Shown here: in pieces, positions 42,963 through 53,961 of the stretch
How the letters are laid out: the number at the start of each line of letters is the position of its first letter
Numbering within the stretch: position 1 is the stretch's first letter
NCBI RefSeq assembly: GCF_001263175.1
Contig: NZ_CP012332.1
Span: 3,101,501 to 3,165,500 of the forward strand
Source: Vulgatibacter incomptus
Lineage (GTDB): Bacteria > Myxococcota > Myxococcia > Myxococcales > Vulgatibacteraceae
DNA: 64,000 bases
Direction: 5' to 3'
The notes under the pieces: generated by a model
What the model saw: the letters and a program-made list of their open reading frames with translations, nothing else
Told to the model about the DNA's origin: nothing
Database searches by the model: none
Made by a program: the position numbers and the translations under genes

Positions 42963-44519
42963 TCATCCGCGGACCAGGCCCCTGCCCTTCATCTCGGCAG
43001 GCTTGGCCAGGCCCATCACCTGCAGCACCGTGGGCGCCACGTCGGCGAGGATGCCGTCGCCGAGCTTCGCGCCGCGGAAGTCGGAGTCGAGGAGCCAGAA
43101 GGGCACTGGCAGCAGCGTGTGCGCCGTGTGGGGCTCACCGGTGACCGGATCCACCATCTGCTCGGCGTTGCCGTGATCGGCGGTGACCATCATCGCCATG
43201 CCGACCTTCGCGCACGACCGGTAGAGGCGGCCGAGGCACTCGTCCACCACCTCGATCGCCTTCTTCGTGGGCTCCATCAAGCCCGTGTGGCCGACCATGT
43301 CGGGATTGGCGAAGTTGCAGACGATCAGGCCGTACTGCTTGGACTCGACGGCAGCGACCAGCTTGTCCGTCACCTCGCGCGCCGACATCTCCGGCTTCTC
43401 GTCGTAGGTCTTCACCTCGCGGGGGCTGGGCACGAGGATCCGCTCCTCGCCAGGGAAGACCACCTCGCGGCCGCCGTTGAAGAAGAACGTCACGTGGGCG
43501 TACTTCTCGGTCTCCGCGCAACGGAGCTGCCGCAGGCCCTTCTCGGAGACGAGCTGCGGGAGGATCTCGGCGGGCTGATCGGGTGGGAACGCCACGGGGA
43601 GCCCGAAGTCCGCCTTGTACTCCGTCATCGTCGCGAAGAAGGAGAGCTGCGGCCTGGCGCCCCGGTCGACCCCCTCCGGCGCCCGGTCGAAGGCGAGGAG
43701 CTGGGTGATCTCGCGGGCCCTGTCCGACCGGAAGTTGAAGAAGAAGACCGAATCGCCGTCGCGGATGAGCCCCACGGGTACCCCGCTCGCGTCCTTGCAC
43801 ACCGAGGGTGAGACGAACTCGTCCGTCTCACCGCGAGCGTATGCTTCCTTCACCCCCTCCACCGGCCCGGCGACGCCGTGGCCGACGCCGCGCACCATCG
43901 CCTCGTAGGCGACCATCACGCGATCCCAGCGCTGATCGCGATCCATCGCGAAGTAGCGCCCGATCACCGTGGCCACCTTCGTGTGCGGCGCCTCGCGGTC
44001 CAGGAAGCGGACCAGCTCCTCGACGTAGCCGAGGGCGGACTTCGGCGGCGTGTCCCTGCCGTCGAGGAAGGCGTGGACGAAGATCCGCGCCACGCCCTCA
44101 CGCTCCGCCATGCGGATCGTCGCCTCGAGGTGGGCCTGGAGCGAGTGGACGCCGCCCGGCGAGACGAGGCCCATGAGGTGGAGGGCGCGGCCGTTCTCCT
44201 TCGCCTTGCGGATCGCCGCGCAGATCACGGGGTCGCGGTAGAAGGAGCCGTCCTCGATCGCCCGGTTGATGCGCACGAGGTCCTGGTAGACGATCCGCCC
44301 CGCGCCGAGGTTGGTGTGTCCCACCTCGGAGTTGCCCATCTGGCCTTCGGGCAGGCCCACGGCGAGACCCGAGGTCTCCAGCTTCGTGTGGGGGAATCGC
44401 TCGTCGAAAAAATCCACGTTGGGCGTCGCCGCCTGCAGGATCGCGTTCGCCTCGCGCTCCTTGCGCAGGCCCCAACCGTCCAGCACGCAGAGCAGGACCG
44501 GCTTCACCTTGGTCGTCAT
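42963..44519 (-). CDS. gpmI: 2,3-bisphosphoglycerate-independent phosphoglycerate mutase
   Basis: A 518-residue glycolytic enzyme interconverting 3- and 2-phosphoglycerate through a phosphoserine intermediate on two Mn ions. The nucleophilic Ser is in GQMGNSEVGHTNLGAGR near residue 63; the N-terminal metal Asp is in LCVLDGWG; the C-terminal ligands are in VVNPDMVGHTG-like (CNFANPDMVGHTG) and VTADHGNAE. Length is standard. Start ATG 44519 follows GGTGA. The gene is isolated, with rlmH about 160 bases upstream on the same strand. Confidence 0.96.
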   Translation of the reverse strand: MTTKVKPVLLCVLDGWGLRKEREANAILQAATPNVDFFDERFPHTKLETSGLAVGLPEGQMGNSEVGHTNLGAGRIVYQDLVRINRAIEDGSFYRDPVICAAIRKAKENGRALHLMGLVSPGGVHSLQAHLEATIRMAEREGVARIFVHAFLDGRDTPPKSALGYVEELVRFLDREAPHTKVATVIGRYFAMDRDQRWDRVMVAYEAMVRGVGHGVAGPVEGVKEAYARGETDEFVSPSVCKDASGVPVGLIRDGDSVFFFNFRSDRAREITQLLAFDRAPEGVDRGARPQLSFFATMTEYKADFGLPVAFPPDQPAEILPQLVSEKGLRQLRCAETEKYAHVTFFFNGGREVVFPGEERILVPSPREVKTYDEKPEMSAREVTDKLVAAVESKQYGLIVCNFANPDMVGHTGLMEPTKKAIEVVDECLGRLYRSCAKVGMAMMVTADHGNAEQMVDPVTGEPHTAHTLLPVPFWLLDSDFRGAKLGDGILADVAPTVLQVMGLAKPAEMKGRGLVRG

Positions 44520-44682
44520 CGTTCACCTCGGGCGCGAGCGGACGCACGCTCTCCCTCCGCTCGATCGCGGCCGGAATAGCACAAAGCTCCGCATCATCGG
44601 CCTTCAGAGCGGCTTCGGCCCAGGCGGCGCGCCCGGATTCCGACGCTGGCTCGCTCGGAAGCGGTGCCGCCAGGGCGACCGG

Positions 44683-45150
44683 CTACTTGTGGTACGGCTC
44701 ACCTCGGGCGATGGCGAAGCCGCGGTAGAGCTGCTCCACGAGCACCAGCCGGGCGAGCCTGTGCGCCAGGGTCAGCGGAGAGAGCGCGAGGATGCGATCC
44801 GCCCGCGAGCGAACCGCTGCCGAGTGCCCTTCTGCCCCGCCGATGAGGAAGGCGAGGTCGCGGCCCCGGTTCATGGCGTCCTGGACGATCTCGCGCGAGA
44901 AGGCCTCGGAGCCCATGAGGTCGCCGCGCTCGTCGAGGACGACCACGCGCTCCGAGTCCTTGAGCCGGGAGAGGAGGGACTGCCCCTCCTCCTCCCGCGC
45001 ACGCTGCGGATCGATTCCGCCCTTCTTCGACGGCGGGAGCTCGACGAGCTCCACCGGGACGTAGCGGCGGATCCGCTTCAGGTATTCCGCGATGGCCGGC
45101 TCGAAGAGGCCCGACTTGTCGGCGCCGATCGAGAGGATCCGGACCTTCAT
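44683..45150 (-). CDS. rlmH: 23S rRNA pseudouridine-1915 N3-methyltransferase
   Basis: A 155-residue SPOUT methyltransferase. LDERGDLMGSEAFS, FLIGGAEGHS and the C-terminal HRLARLVLVEQLYRGFAIARGEPYHK are nearly diagnostic of RlmH, which methylates the pseudouridine in helix 69 on the assembled 70S ribosome. Its ATG overlaps the TGA stop of rsfS by four bases, the usual rsfS-rlmH order. The C-terminal extension expected for the knot is intact. Confidence 0.97.
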   Translation of the reverse strand: MKVRILSIGADKSGLFEPAIAEYLKRIRRYVPVELVELPPSKKGGIDPQRAREEEGQSLLSRLKDSERVVVLDERGDLMGSEAFSREIVQDAMNRGRDLAFLIGGAEGHSAAVRSRADRILALSPLTLAHRLARLVLVEQLYRGFAIARGEPYHK

Positions 45151-45803
45151 CCCACCGGGATGCGACGGGCCTCGGCCCAGAGGCCTTCCACGTCGTAGAG
45201 GGCGCGGGCCTCCTCGTAGAAGACGTGGGCGACCACGTCGCCGAAGTCGAGGAGGATCCAGTGACCGAGGCCGTGGCCCTCCACCCCGATGGGGCGGTGG
45301 CCGGCCTTCTTCATCTTCTCCTCGATGGAGTCGGCGATGGCGCCCACCTGGCGGTCGGAGGTGCCGGTCGCGATCACGAAGCAGTCGGCGTAGCCCGTGA
45401 GGCCCGTGACGTCGAGGATCACGACGTCCTCGGCCTTCTTGTCGAGGGCCGCCTGGGCGGCGATGTGGGCCGCCGCGAGGGCCGCTTCGGCGCCCTCCTT
45501 GGTGACCTCGGACCCAGGCTTCTTCTTCCGAACGGGGGCCTTCGCAGCGGAGGTCTTGGCCGTGGAGGCCTTCGCCCGGGCCGGCGCCTTGGTCCCGGCC
45601 GCCGCACGCGTGCGCTTCGCAGGCGCCGTCTTGGACGCCTTGGCGGCAGCGGGCTTCGCGGCCTTGGCCGACGCGGTCTTCGTCGACGCGGCCTTCGTGG
45701 TCTTCGAGGCCGCCTTGGCGGGGGCCTTCCGGGTGCTTGCCTTGGCGGCGGCCTTCTTCTCAGGCGCGGCCGCTTCAGGGGAAGTAATCTTGCGAGACGC
45801 CAA
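45147..45803 (-). CDS. rsfS: Ribosome silencing factor RsfS with a histone H1-like N-terminal tail
   Basis: The C-terminal 115 residues (KAEDVVILDVTGLTGYADC, FVIATGTSDRQVGAIAD, HWILLDFGDVVAHVF) are standard RsfS, which binds ribosomal protein L14 to block subunit joining in starvation. The first 100 or so residues are almost entirely Ala, Lys, Pro, Thr and Ser, similar to the AKP-rich tails of bacterial histone H1-like proteins. The TTG at 45803 is preceded by AAGGAG at a good distance; no ATG fits. The tail could bind RNA or DNA, or be a disordered tether. Coupled with rlmH. Confidence 0.92.
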   Translation of the reverse strand: MASRKITSPEAAAPEKKAAAKASTRKAPAKAASKTTKAASTKTASAKAAKPAAAKASKTAPAKRTRAAAGTKAPARAKASTAKTSAAKAPVRKKKPGSEVTKEGAEAALAAAHIAAQAALDKKAEDVVILDVTGLTGYADCFVIATGTSDRQVGAIADSIEEKMKKAGHRPIGVEGHGLGHWILLDFGDVVAHVFYEEARALYDVEGLWAEARRIPVG

Positions 45804-45949
45804 ACCGGCTCCTTGTGAGCGGACGATTCGGAGCCGCTCCGGCGCGAATGTAGCACGGCACCCCGAAAGCATCCGCCCCCGATCTTTGTTGGTATCGATG
45901 GGAACGCAGGGCTACATTCCAGCCCGGGTATCCCCAAGGAGAAAGTCCC

Positions 45950-47631
<1,682 letters not shown>

Positions 47632-47635
<4 letters not shown>

Positions 47636-48666
47636 ACCGTCCGTCGGAAGAAGGCGAGCACCTGCTCCTCCGCCCAGAATTTCGGGCGGAGCAGCGAGCC
47701 GGAAACGAAACCGACGTGTCCCCCCGCCCGCGTCACGAGGAGCTCCACCAGCGGGTTCCTCGGCTCGGGCAGGTAGCGGGCCGGCACCATGGGATCATCC
47801 TCGGACGACACGCAGAGCGTCGGACGGCGGATCCGGTCGAGGGCCGGCCCCGACGAGCACGCGTCGTAATACGCGCCGGCGCTCGCGAAGCCGTGGAGCG
47901 GGGCGGTGGCGGCGTCGTCGAAGGCCACGATCCCGTGGGCCGCTCGGACGGCGTCGGGATCCAGGCTGCCGGGGAAGCACCGCGCCTTCTCGAGGGCCTT
48001 CTCCCTCAGCGATCGCAGGAAGATCCAGCGGTAGAGGCTGGCGAGCCCGGAGGCCCGATCGATGGCCTGGGCGCAGCCCGCCAGATCGAAGGGCACGCTG
48101 ACGGCAGCGGCGGCTTTCAGCGGCGCCGAGTCGCCCAGCTCCGCCAGCAGCCGGAGCATCACGTTCCCCCCCAGAGAGAACCCCACGCCGAAGATCGTGC
48201 GCCTCCCTTCCGCGCGGAGCCTCTCGAGCACCAGCCGGGCGTCGCCGATGTCGCCCGAGTGGTACATCCGCGGCAGCCGGTTGGGCTCGCCGCTGCACGA
48301 GCGGAAGTTGAGCGCCACAGCGCCCCAGCACTCGCGCTCCGCGCCGCGCACGATCGCCGCCACGTAGCCCGCGCGGGACGAGCCCTCGAGGCCGTGGAGG
48401 ATCACCACGCACGGCGCCGTGGGCGGCGACGGCAGGACGTCCAGGTCCAGGAAGTCCCCGTCCTCGAGCTCCCAGCGCTCGCGGCGCATCGGCGGCGTCC
48501 TCGCGGAGCGCACGAGCGACGCGAAGATCGTCTGGGCGTGCGGGCCGCTGAGGCCCTTGGCAGGCTGGAACGGTTCGGTGGGCTGGAACTCGGTTGGCTT
48601 GGAGAAGTCGTGTGCCGTAGGAAATCCGGATTCGTCGAGGGGCGCCCTCGGGGCGCCGGGATCAAT
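47632..48666 (-). CDS. YheT-type alpha/beta hydrolase, apparent ATT start
   Basis: A 344-residue hydrolase of the YheT family. The conserved N-terminus FQPAKGLSGPHAQTIFASL precedes the first available GTG (48513), which would delete it. The only plausible start upstream is ATT at 48666, overlapping the TGA of gpsA (ATTGA). The nucleophile elbow GVGFSLGGN (Ser), HGLEGSS and the C-terminal His in AGGHVGF are present. YheT-like hydrolases are putative lipid or ester esterases. If GTG 48513 is real, the protein is 293 residues and truncated. Tight link to gpsA suggests a lipid-related role. Confidence 0.85.
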
Positions 48667-49666
48667 AACGGAACTCGGGCTTCAGCGCGCGGGCCATGAG
48701 CTCCGCCGCCGCCCGCTTCGGATCCTTCCCCTCGTGGATGATCGCGTAGACCTGATCCGTGATGGGCACTTCCACTCCGAGTCCGTGGGCCAGCTCGCGG
48801 GCGGAGCGCACCGTGTTCACGCCTTCCGCCACCTGCCCCAGCTCCCCGAGGATCTCCTGGAGGCTGCGGCCGCGGCCGAGCTCGACCCCTACCCTCCGGT
48901 TTCGCGAGAGCTCGCCGGTACAGGTGAGCACCAGATCGCCGAGGCCCGAGAGCCCGGAGAGGGTGATCGGGTTCGCGCCGCGGGCCACCGCCACACGGGC
49001 CATCTCCGCGAGGCCGCGGGTGATCAGGGCGGCCCTGGCGTTGTTGCCGAAGCCCAGGCCGTCGACGATGCCGCTCCCGATGGCGATCACGTTCTTGAGC
49101 GCGCCGCCGAGCTGCACGCCCACCACGTCCGTCGAGGTGTAGCAGCGGAAGGTCGGCGCGGTGAACGCCTCCTGCACCACCACCGCGTTCCGCTGCCAGT
49201 GCGCCGCCACCGTGACGAGGGTGGGCGACCCCGCTGCGACCTCACGGGCGAACGACGGCCCGGAGAGCACGGCCAGGTAGGGATGGAACGGCGGAGGCAG
49301 GACGCTCTCCAGGACCTCGGTCGGCAGGAGACGCGTGCCCTCCTCGATGCCCTTGGAGACGGTGACGATCGGGACCCCGGTCGGGATCAGCGGCGCGGCC
49401 TCCTGGAAGACGCTCCGCGCCACCTGCGAGGGCGTGGCGGCCACCACCATCTCGGCGCCCTCGAGCGCTCGCCTCAAATCGTCTACGGGAGTGACGGAGC
49501 TGGGAATCTCGATCCCCGGCAGGTAGCGGCGATTCTCCCGCAGCTCGCCGATCGCGCGGCAGAGCTCGGGCTCGCGCACCCAGAGCCGGACATCGATTCC
49601 CTTGCCGCCGAGAACGACTGCAAGGCTGGTCCCGAATCCTCCGGCACCGATGATCGCCGCGCGCAT
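48662..49666 (-). CDS. gpsA: NAD(P)H-dependent glycerol-3-phosphate dehydrogenase
   Basis: A 334-residue enzyme that reduces dihydroxyacetone phosphate to glycerol-3-phosphate for phospholipid synthesis. The Rossmann motif GAGGFGTSLA is at residues 7-16, followed by the NRRYLPG segment and the VSKGIEEGT active-site region; KNVIAIGSGI carries the catalytic Lys. GGAAGGAAGC precedes ATG 49666, and the longer open frame upstream is not conserved. Its end overlaps the start of the YheT-type hydrolase. glpK at 57928 uses the same intermediate from glycerol. Confidence 0.96.
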   Translation of the reverse strand: MRAAIIGAGGFGTSLAVVLGGKGIDVRLWVREPELCRAIGELRENRRYLPGIEIPSSVTPVDDLRRALEGAEMVVAATPSQVARSVFQEAAPLIPTGVPIVTVSKGIEEGTRLLPTEVLESVLPPPFHPYLAVLSGPSFAREVAAGSPTLVTVAAHWQRNAVVVQEAFTAPTFRCYTSTDVVGVQLGGALKNVIAIGSGIVDGLGFGNNARAALITRGLAEMARVAVARGANPITLSGLSGLGDLVLTCTGELSRNRRVGVELGRGRSLQEILGELGQVAEGVNTVRSARELAHGLGVEVPITDQVYAIIHEGKDPKRAAAELMARALKPEFRY

Positions 49667-49790
49667 GCTTCCTTCCGAACGGGTCGCCCGTGCTGGTCCA
49701 ACGCGGAAGGTACGGCCCGAACGCGGAAGGGTCAACGCGGAGGAGCGCCCTCACTTTCTGCTGCAGGCACTTTGCGTGAGGCCGCAGCCC

Positions 49791-51074
49791 ATGGACAGCT
49801 CGAGTTTCGTTCGCCACGGGCGCCTCTCCATGGCCGTCCTGCTCGCAATCGCCCTGCTGGGCTGCAGCTCGGATCCTCCGGGGGCCCGCCTTCCCTACGT
49901 GCAGCAGACCAGCTCCAGCGGCACGGTGATCGCATGGCGAACCCTGGACGCCGGCGCCAGCGAGGTCGCATTCGGCACCGATCCCGCCCACATGAATCGG
50001 ACGGCGAGCGATCCCGCGGAGGTCCGTCATCATCGGGTCCGCATCGCAAATCTCACACCTAGCACTCGCTACTATTACAAAGTCACGAGCTCGGACGACC
50101 GGGTCGCCACCCAGCACTGGTTCCGCACCGCCCCTCCCCCCGGCGCGAGGGAGCCCTTCCGGATCTGGGTGCTGGGCGATTCCGGAAACGGGAAAGCCCC
50201 CCAGCGGAGCGTGCGCGACGCCATGTTGACGGTCGCCGCCGGCCGGCGCCCCGATCTCGTCGTCCACGTGGGTGACCTCGCATACCCGGCCGGCACGGAG
50301 GCCGAGCTCGACCGCGGCGTCTTCGACCCCTACGAGTCCGTGCTCTCGACCACGCCGTTCTGGCCCACCCTGGGGAACCACGAGGCGCAGAGCGTCAGCG
50401 GCACCTCGGGCCCGTACTTCGACGCCTTCGCGGTCCCGACCAACGGCGAGGCCGGCGGCGAGCCCTCTGGCACGCCGTCCTGGTACTCGTTCGATTGGGG
50501 GAACGCGCACTTCGCGGTCCTCGACTCCTCGAACTCCTCACGGCGGCCCGGGAGCCCGATGCTCACCTGGCTCGAGCGCGATCTCTCGGCGTCCACGGCG
50601 GACTGGAAGCTCGCGGTCTTCCACCACCCGCCCTACTCCTCGACCAACGACGCCGGCGCGGACCCCGAGAACCAGTTCGAGATGCGCCGCTACGTGGTGC
50701 CGATCCTCGAGGCGGCCGGAGTCGACATCGTGCTCAACGGGCACTCGCACCTCTACGAGCGGACCTACCTCGTGAACGGCGCCACCTCCGCCGACGCGGA
50801 TCCCGCCCGCTTCCGGATGGCGGTCGAGGATCCCGTGACACACGAGATTTGGAAGGAGTCGGGGCCCAACAAGGGCACCCTCTACCTCGTCGCGGGACAC
50901 GGTGGCGCCGATCTCGACTGGGTGGCGCCAGGCTATCCGATGATCGCCTTCGCCGAGGCCGCACACGGATCGTGCCTCGTCGACGTGGACGGCCTCTCGA
51001 TCACCGTGAGGAACGTGCGCATCGACGGCGTGGTGAGCGATACCTTCACGCTCAAGAAGCCGCCGCCTCCCTGA
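49791..51074 (+). CDS. Purple-acid-phosphatase-like metallophosphoesterase lipoprotein
   Basis: A 427-residue protein: lipoprotein signal (ALLGC, about residue 25), a fibronectin-like N-terminal domain (to about 125), then a metallophosphoesterase domain. The ordered metal motifs are LGDSGNG, HVGDLAY, GNHE, FHHPPY and NGHSHLYER, the set of purple acid phosphatases. Bound di-metal would hydrolyse phosphomonoesters outside the cytoplasm, perhaps to obtain phosphate. ATG 49791 lacks a clear ribosome site; GTG 49776 is an alternative. It ends three bases from the convergent DUF2505 gene. Confidence 0.92.
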   Translation: MDSSSFVRHGRLSMAVLLAIALLGCSSDPPGARLPYVQQTSSSGTVIAWRTLDAGASEVAFGTDPAHMNRTASDPAEVRHHRVRIANLTPSTRYYYKVTSSDDRVATQHWFRTAPPPGAREPFRIWVLGDSGNGKAPQRSVRDAMLTVAAGRRPDLVVHVGDLAYPAGTEAELDRGVFDPYESVLSTTPFWPTLGNHEAQSVSGTSGPYFDAFAVPTNGEAGGEPSGTPSWYSFDWGNAHFAVLDSSNSSRRPGSPMLTWLERDLSASTADWKLAVFHHPPYSSTNDAGADPENQFEMRRYVVPILEAAGVDIVLNGHSHLYERTYLVNGATSADADPARFRMAVEDPVTHEIWKESGPNKGTLYLVAGHGGADLDWVAPGYPMIAFAEAAHGSCLVDVDGLSITVRNVRIDGVVSDTFTLKKPPPP

Positions 51075-51077
51075 GGC

Positions 51078-51608
51078 TCAGCGCGCCTTCTCGCGGAGGA
51101 AGCGATCGACGCCGCGCGCCACCTCCTGCACGTTGTCCTGGATCTGCTTCACGAGGAAGCGCTCGATCGCGGGCCCGATCGTCCCGGCGAGGAGCCGCGG
51201 AACGCCGGGGATCTTCGCGGCGGCCACGTCGATCCGACCGCCGATGCGAATGGTGCACCGGCCCGGCCCGGCCTCGACGAAGACGTTCCGGCCTCGCGAA
51301 TCGACCGCCTCGCTGAAGGAGTGGGACTCGCTCCGCCACGTGCACGAGAAGTCCGACGAATTCCACTCCGCGTAGTCGGTCCAGGAGAGCATCGACTCGG
51401 AGAGGAACGCCCGCACCGCGGCAGGGATCTCGCCGCCGCCGTGCCAGACGTTCACGATCTCGACGCGATCGCCCGTCTCCTTGCGGCTCTTCACGTCAAT
51501 CCCGCGGACGTTGGGCAGATAGGGGAGGAGCCGCGTGAGCTCGTCGCGATAGACGCGAAAGACCTCGTCACGGGGCTGGGAGATGGTGGCTTCGGCGGAG
51601 AGCTCCAT
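51078..51608 (-). CDS. DUF2505/SRPBCC-like protein
   Basis: A 176-residue protein with a START/SRPBCC layout: an N-terminal strand EATISQPRDEVFRVYRDE, an alternating beta region and a long C-terminal helix FLVKQIQDNVQEVARGVDRFL. The fold holds hydrophobic ligands in related families, but no function is known for DUF2505 members. It overlaps nothing and has a convergent neighbour three bases away. Confidence 0.72.
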   Translation of the reverse strand: MELSAEATISQPRDEVFRVYRDELTRLLPYLPNVRGIDVKSRKETGDRVEIVNVWHGGGEIPAAVRAFLSESMLSWTDYAEWNSSDFSCTWRSESHSFSEAVDSRGRNVFVEAGPGRCTIRIGGRIDVAAAKIPGVPRLLAGTIGPAIERFLVKQIQDNVQEVARGVDRFLREKAR

Positions 51609-51711
51609 GCAGCGAGACTAGCGCAAGCGCTGCCGCCGGCGGTCCGAAACCGCCGCCCATGCTTCCCGCCCCGAAAGGGCCGGCGATACGAGAGGTTTGC
51701 TGCAGAGTCTT

Positions 51712-51978
51712 TCAGTAGCCCACGCGGACCATGGCCTCGGCGACCAGCGCGATGAGCCGCCGCCGCACCATGCGCAGGGAGGCGTCCGCGCGCTGCGACC
51801 GCGAAGCGCCGCTCCGCCGCCGGGCGACCTCGATCACCACTGCACATCGCTGCTCGGAGAGGGCGAACGGGAAGGCACCGGTCTTTTCGAGGAAGTACCC
51901 CAGGCCACGGCGCTGGAGGATCTCGTCGGTGGCCTGAATCGCGGCCCGATGAAGCATCAGATCGATGATTTCAGCCAA
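51712..51978 (-). CDS. Small hypothetical protein
   Basis: A short frame of 88 residues with TTG start behind AAGG, Arg-rich in the second half (RRRSGASRSQRADAS). No family recognised. It follows bioD on the same strand after about 100 bases. Codon-position GC looks unremarkable, so it may be a real small protein or a chance frame. Confidence 0.4.
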   Translation of the reverse strand: MAEIIDLMLHRAAIQATDEILQRRGLGYFLEKTGAFPFALSEQRCAVVIEVARRRSGASRSQRADASLRMVRRRLIALVAEAMVRVGY

Positions 51979-52083
51979 AGCAATGACCTTCTTGGGCGCC
52001 TCGTGGAGGGCCGCCCGACGTGCGAGCTCGAAGTGGGATGGTCGTTCTCGGGTCCCCTGTACCGGCCCGAGTCGAGGAGCACG

Positions 52084-52812
52084 CTAAGCGAGGAGCGATG
52101 CCGGATCCAGTTTTCGTCCCGCCATCCGCTCGTCCAGCCATGCGGATAGAAAATCGATCCGTTCGGCGTCGGAACCACCCTTGGCGAAGGGGAGCGACGC
52201 GAGTACGGGCGCGCCGGTGAGCCTCTCGATCGCCTTCGCGTTCTCGGCGGCGGCGCCCTCGTCCTCCAGGCGGCCGGCGCTGAGGATCACGCCCTTGACG
52301 GGGATCCGTCGCGCCGCGAGGGCCTCCAGCGTCAGCGCCGTGTGGTTGATCGTCCCGAGCGACGCTCGAGCCACGACGATCACGGGGAGCGAGAGCCGCG
52401 CCGCCAGGTCGGCCATCGTGGTGAAGGCGGGATCGAGGGGCACCAGCAGACCGCCGGCGCCCTCGACGACGACGCCGTCCGCGTGGCGATCGCCGAGCGC
52501 CCGGAGGCAGCGCTCGACCTCGGCCGGATCGATCGCCACGCCCTCGCGCGCTGCGGCGATCCCCGGCGCGAGCGGCGCCTCCAGGCGGTAGGGACAGACC
52601 AGCTCGAGTGGATCGCCGCCGCCGGCAGCGGCCTGGAGGAGCCGAGCGTCCGCGGGAACGAGGCGACCTGCGGCGTCGCGCGGGCAGCCGCTCTCGGCGG
52701 GCTTCATCGCGCCGACGTCGAGACCGCGGCGGCGCATCGCCGTGACCAGCGAGCACGCGACGGCGGTCTTGCCGACGCCGGTGTCGGTCGCGGTGACGAA
52801 GAGGCCTCTCAT
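52084..52812 (-). CDS. bioD: ATP-dependent dethiobiotin synthetase
   Basis: A 242-residue enzyme closing the ureido ring of biotin from DAPA, CO2 and ATP. The P-loop is TATDTGVGKTAVA at the N-terminus, KPAESG follows in the switch region and VVVEGAGGLLVPL near residue 115 binds the substrate. It lies 72 bases downstream of bioB on the same strand, forming a bioBD pair. bioA and bioF are not in the window. Confidence 0.95.
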   Translation of the reverse strand: MRGLFVTATDTGVGKTAVACSLVTAMRRRGLDVGAMKPAESGCPRDAAGRLVPADARLLQAAAGGGDPLELVCPYRLEAPLAPGIAAAREGVAIDPAEVERCLRALGDRHADGVVVEGAGGLLVPLDPAFTTMADLAARLSLPVIVVARASLGTINHTALTLEALAARRIPVKGVILSAGRLEDEGAAAENAKAIERLTGAPVLASLPFAKGGSDAERIDFLSAWLDERMAGRKLDPASLLA

Positions 52813-52884
52813 TCCTTCATCCGGGCAATCGACCCGCCCGCGGCTGCGCCAGGAGGCAGGACGATCCCGCCTCGCAGTCGCGGA

Positions 52885-53895
52885 TCAGGCGATCTGCAGG
52901 TGGACGTGCTTGTCCTCGTGCCGATCGCAGCTCGCCTCGTTGGGCGCCAGCGGCTCGATGCCGGCCTTCGCCAGGAGGGCCATGTCGGCGGCGTACTCCG
53001 GGTTGCCGGTGGTGAGCAGCTTCTCGCCGAAGAAGATCGAGTTCGCGCCGGCCATCATGCAGAGGAGCTGCGCCTCCTCGTTCATCTGGTTCCGGCCGGC
53101 GGAGAGCCGGACCATGGACTGCGGCATGAGGATCCGGGCGGTGGCGATCATCCGCACCATCTCGATCGTCTCCACCCGCGCCTGCCCTGCGAGGGGCGTC
53201 CCCTCCACCGCGACGAGCGCGTTGACGGGCACCGACTCCGGATGGATCTCCTGGTTCGCCAGCGTCATCAGCATGCCGCAGCGCGCCTCGACGGGCTCGC
53301 CCATGCCGATGATGCCGCCGCAGCACACGCTGATCCCCGCCTTGCGGACGTTGCCGAGGGTGCGGAGGCGATCGTCGTAGGTCCGGGTGGTGATGATCTT
53401 GTCGTAGTGATCTTCGGAGGTGTCGAGGTTGTGGTTGTACGCCGACAGCCCCGCCGACTTGAGGCGCTTGGCCTGCTCCTCGTTGAGCATGCCGAGGGTG
53501 GCGCAGGCCTCCATGCCGAGGTCGCGCACGCCGCGGACCATGTCGAGGATCCGGTCGAAGTGCTCGTTGTCCCGGACCTCGCGCCAGGCGGCGCCCATGC
53601 AGAAGCGGGTCGCGCCCGCGTCGCGGGCCTGGCGCGCCTTGGACAGCACCTCGTCCACGGGCATCAGCTTCTCGGCCTGCACGCCCGTGTTGTAACGCGC
53701 CGCCTGCGGGCAGTAGGCGCAGTCCTCGGAGCAGCCGCCGGTCTTGATCGACAGCAGCGAGCAGAGCTGGACCTTGTTGTCGCCGAAGAACGCCCGGTGG
53801 ACGGTCTGGGCTCGGTAGACCAGCTCGAACAGCGGGAGGTCGTGGATCGCGCGGATCTCCTCCACGGTCCAGTCGTGACGAATCTCGTGAGCCAC
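52885..53895 (-). CDS. bioB: Biotin synthase
   Basis: A 336-residue radical-SAM enzyme inserting sulfur into dethiobiotin. The 4Fe-4S motif CSEDCAYC (C-x3-C-x2-C) is near residue 57, with YNTGV after it; GIIGMGE and the second-cluster ligands (C in VCCGG) are present. The GTG at 53895 has AGGAGG at an ideal distance, and the 12-residue open extension is not needed. It heads a bioB-bioD pair. Confidence 0.97.
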   Translation of the reverse strand: MAHEIRHDWTVEEIRAIHDLPLFELVYRAQTVHRAFFGDNKVQLCSLLSIKTGGCSEDCAYCPQAARYNTGVQAEKLMPVDEVLSKARQARDAGATRFCMGAAWREVRDNEHFDRILDMVRGVRDLGMEACATLGMLNEEQAKRLKSAGLSAYNHNLDTSEDHYDKIITTRTYDDRLRTLGNVRKAGISVCCGGIIGMGEPVEARCGMLMTLANQEIHPESVPVNALVAVEGTPLAGQARVETIEMVRMIATARILMPQSMVRLSAGRNQMNEEAQLLCMMAGANSIFFGEKLLTTGNPEYAADMALLAKAGIEPLAPNEASCDRHEDKHVHLQIA

Positions 53896-53961
53896 CGTTC
53901 CTCCTGGAAAATGCCGCGCTGGCCGTACCACGCTGGCCCCGGCCGCGCAATTGCCGATGGT

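Noticed and set aside
39823-42966. 1047-residue minus-strand frame opposite the large Ig-like lipoprotein
   Set aside because: It is typical GC-skew antisense; the plus-strand protein has a signal peptide, repeats and a terminator.
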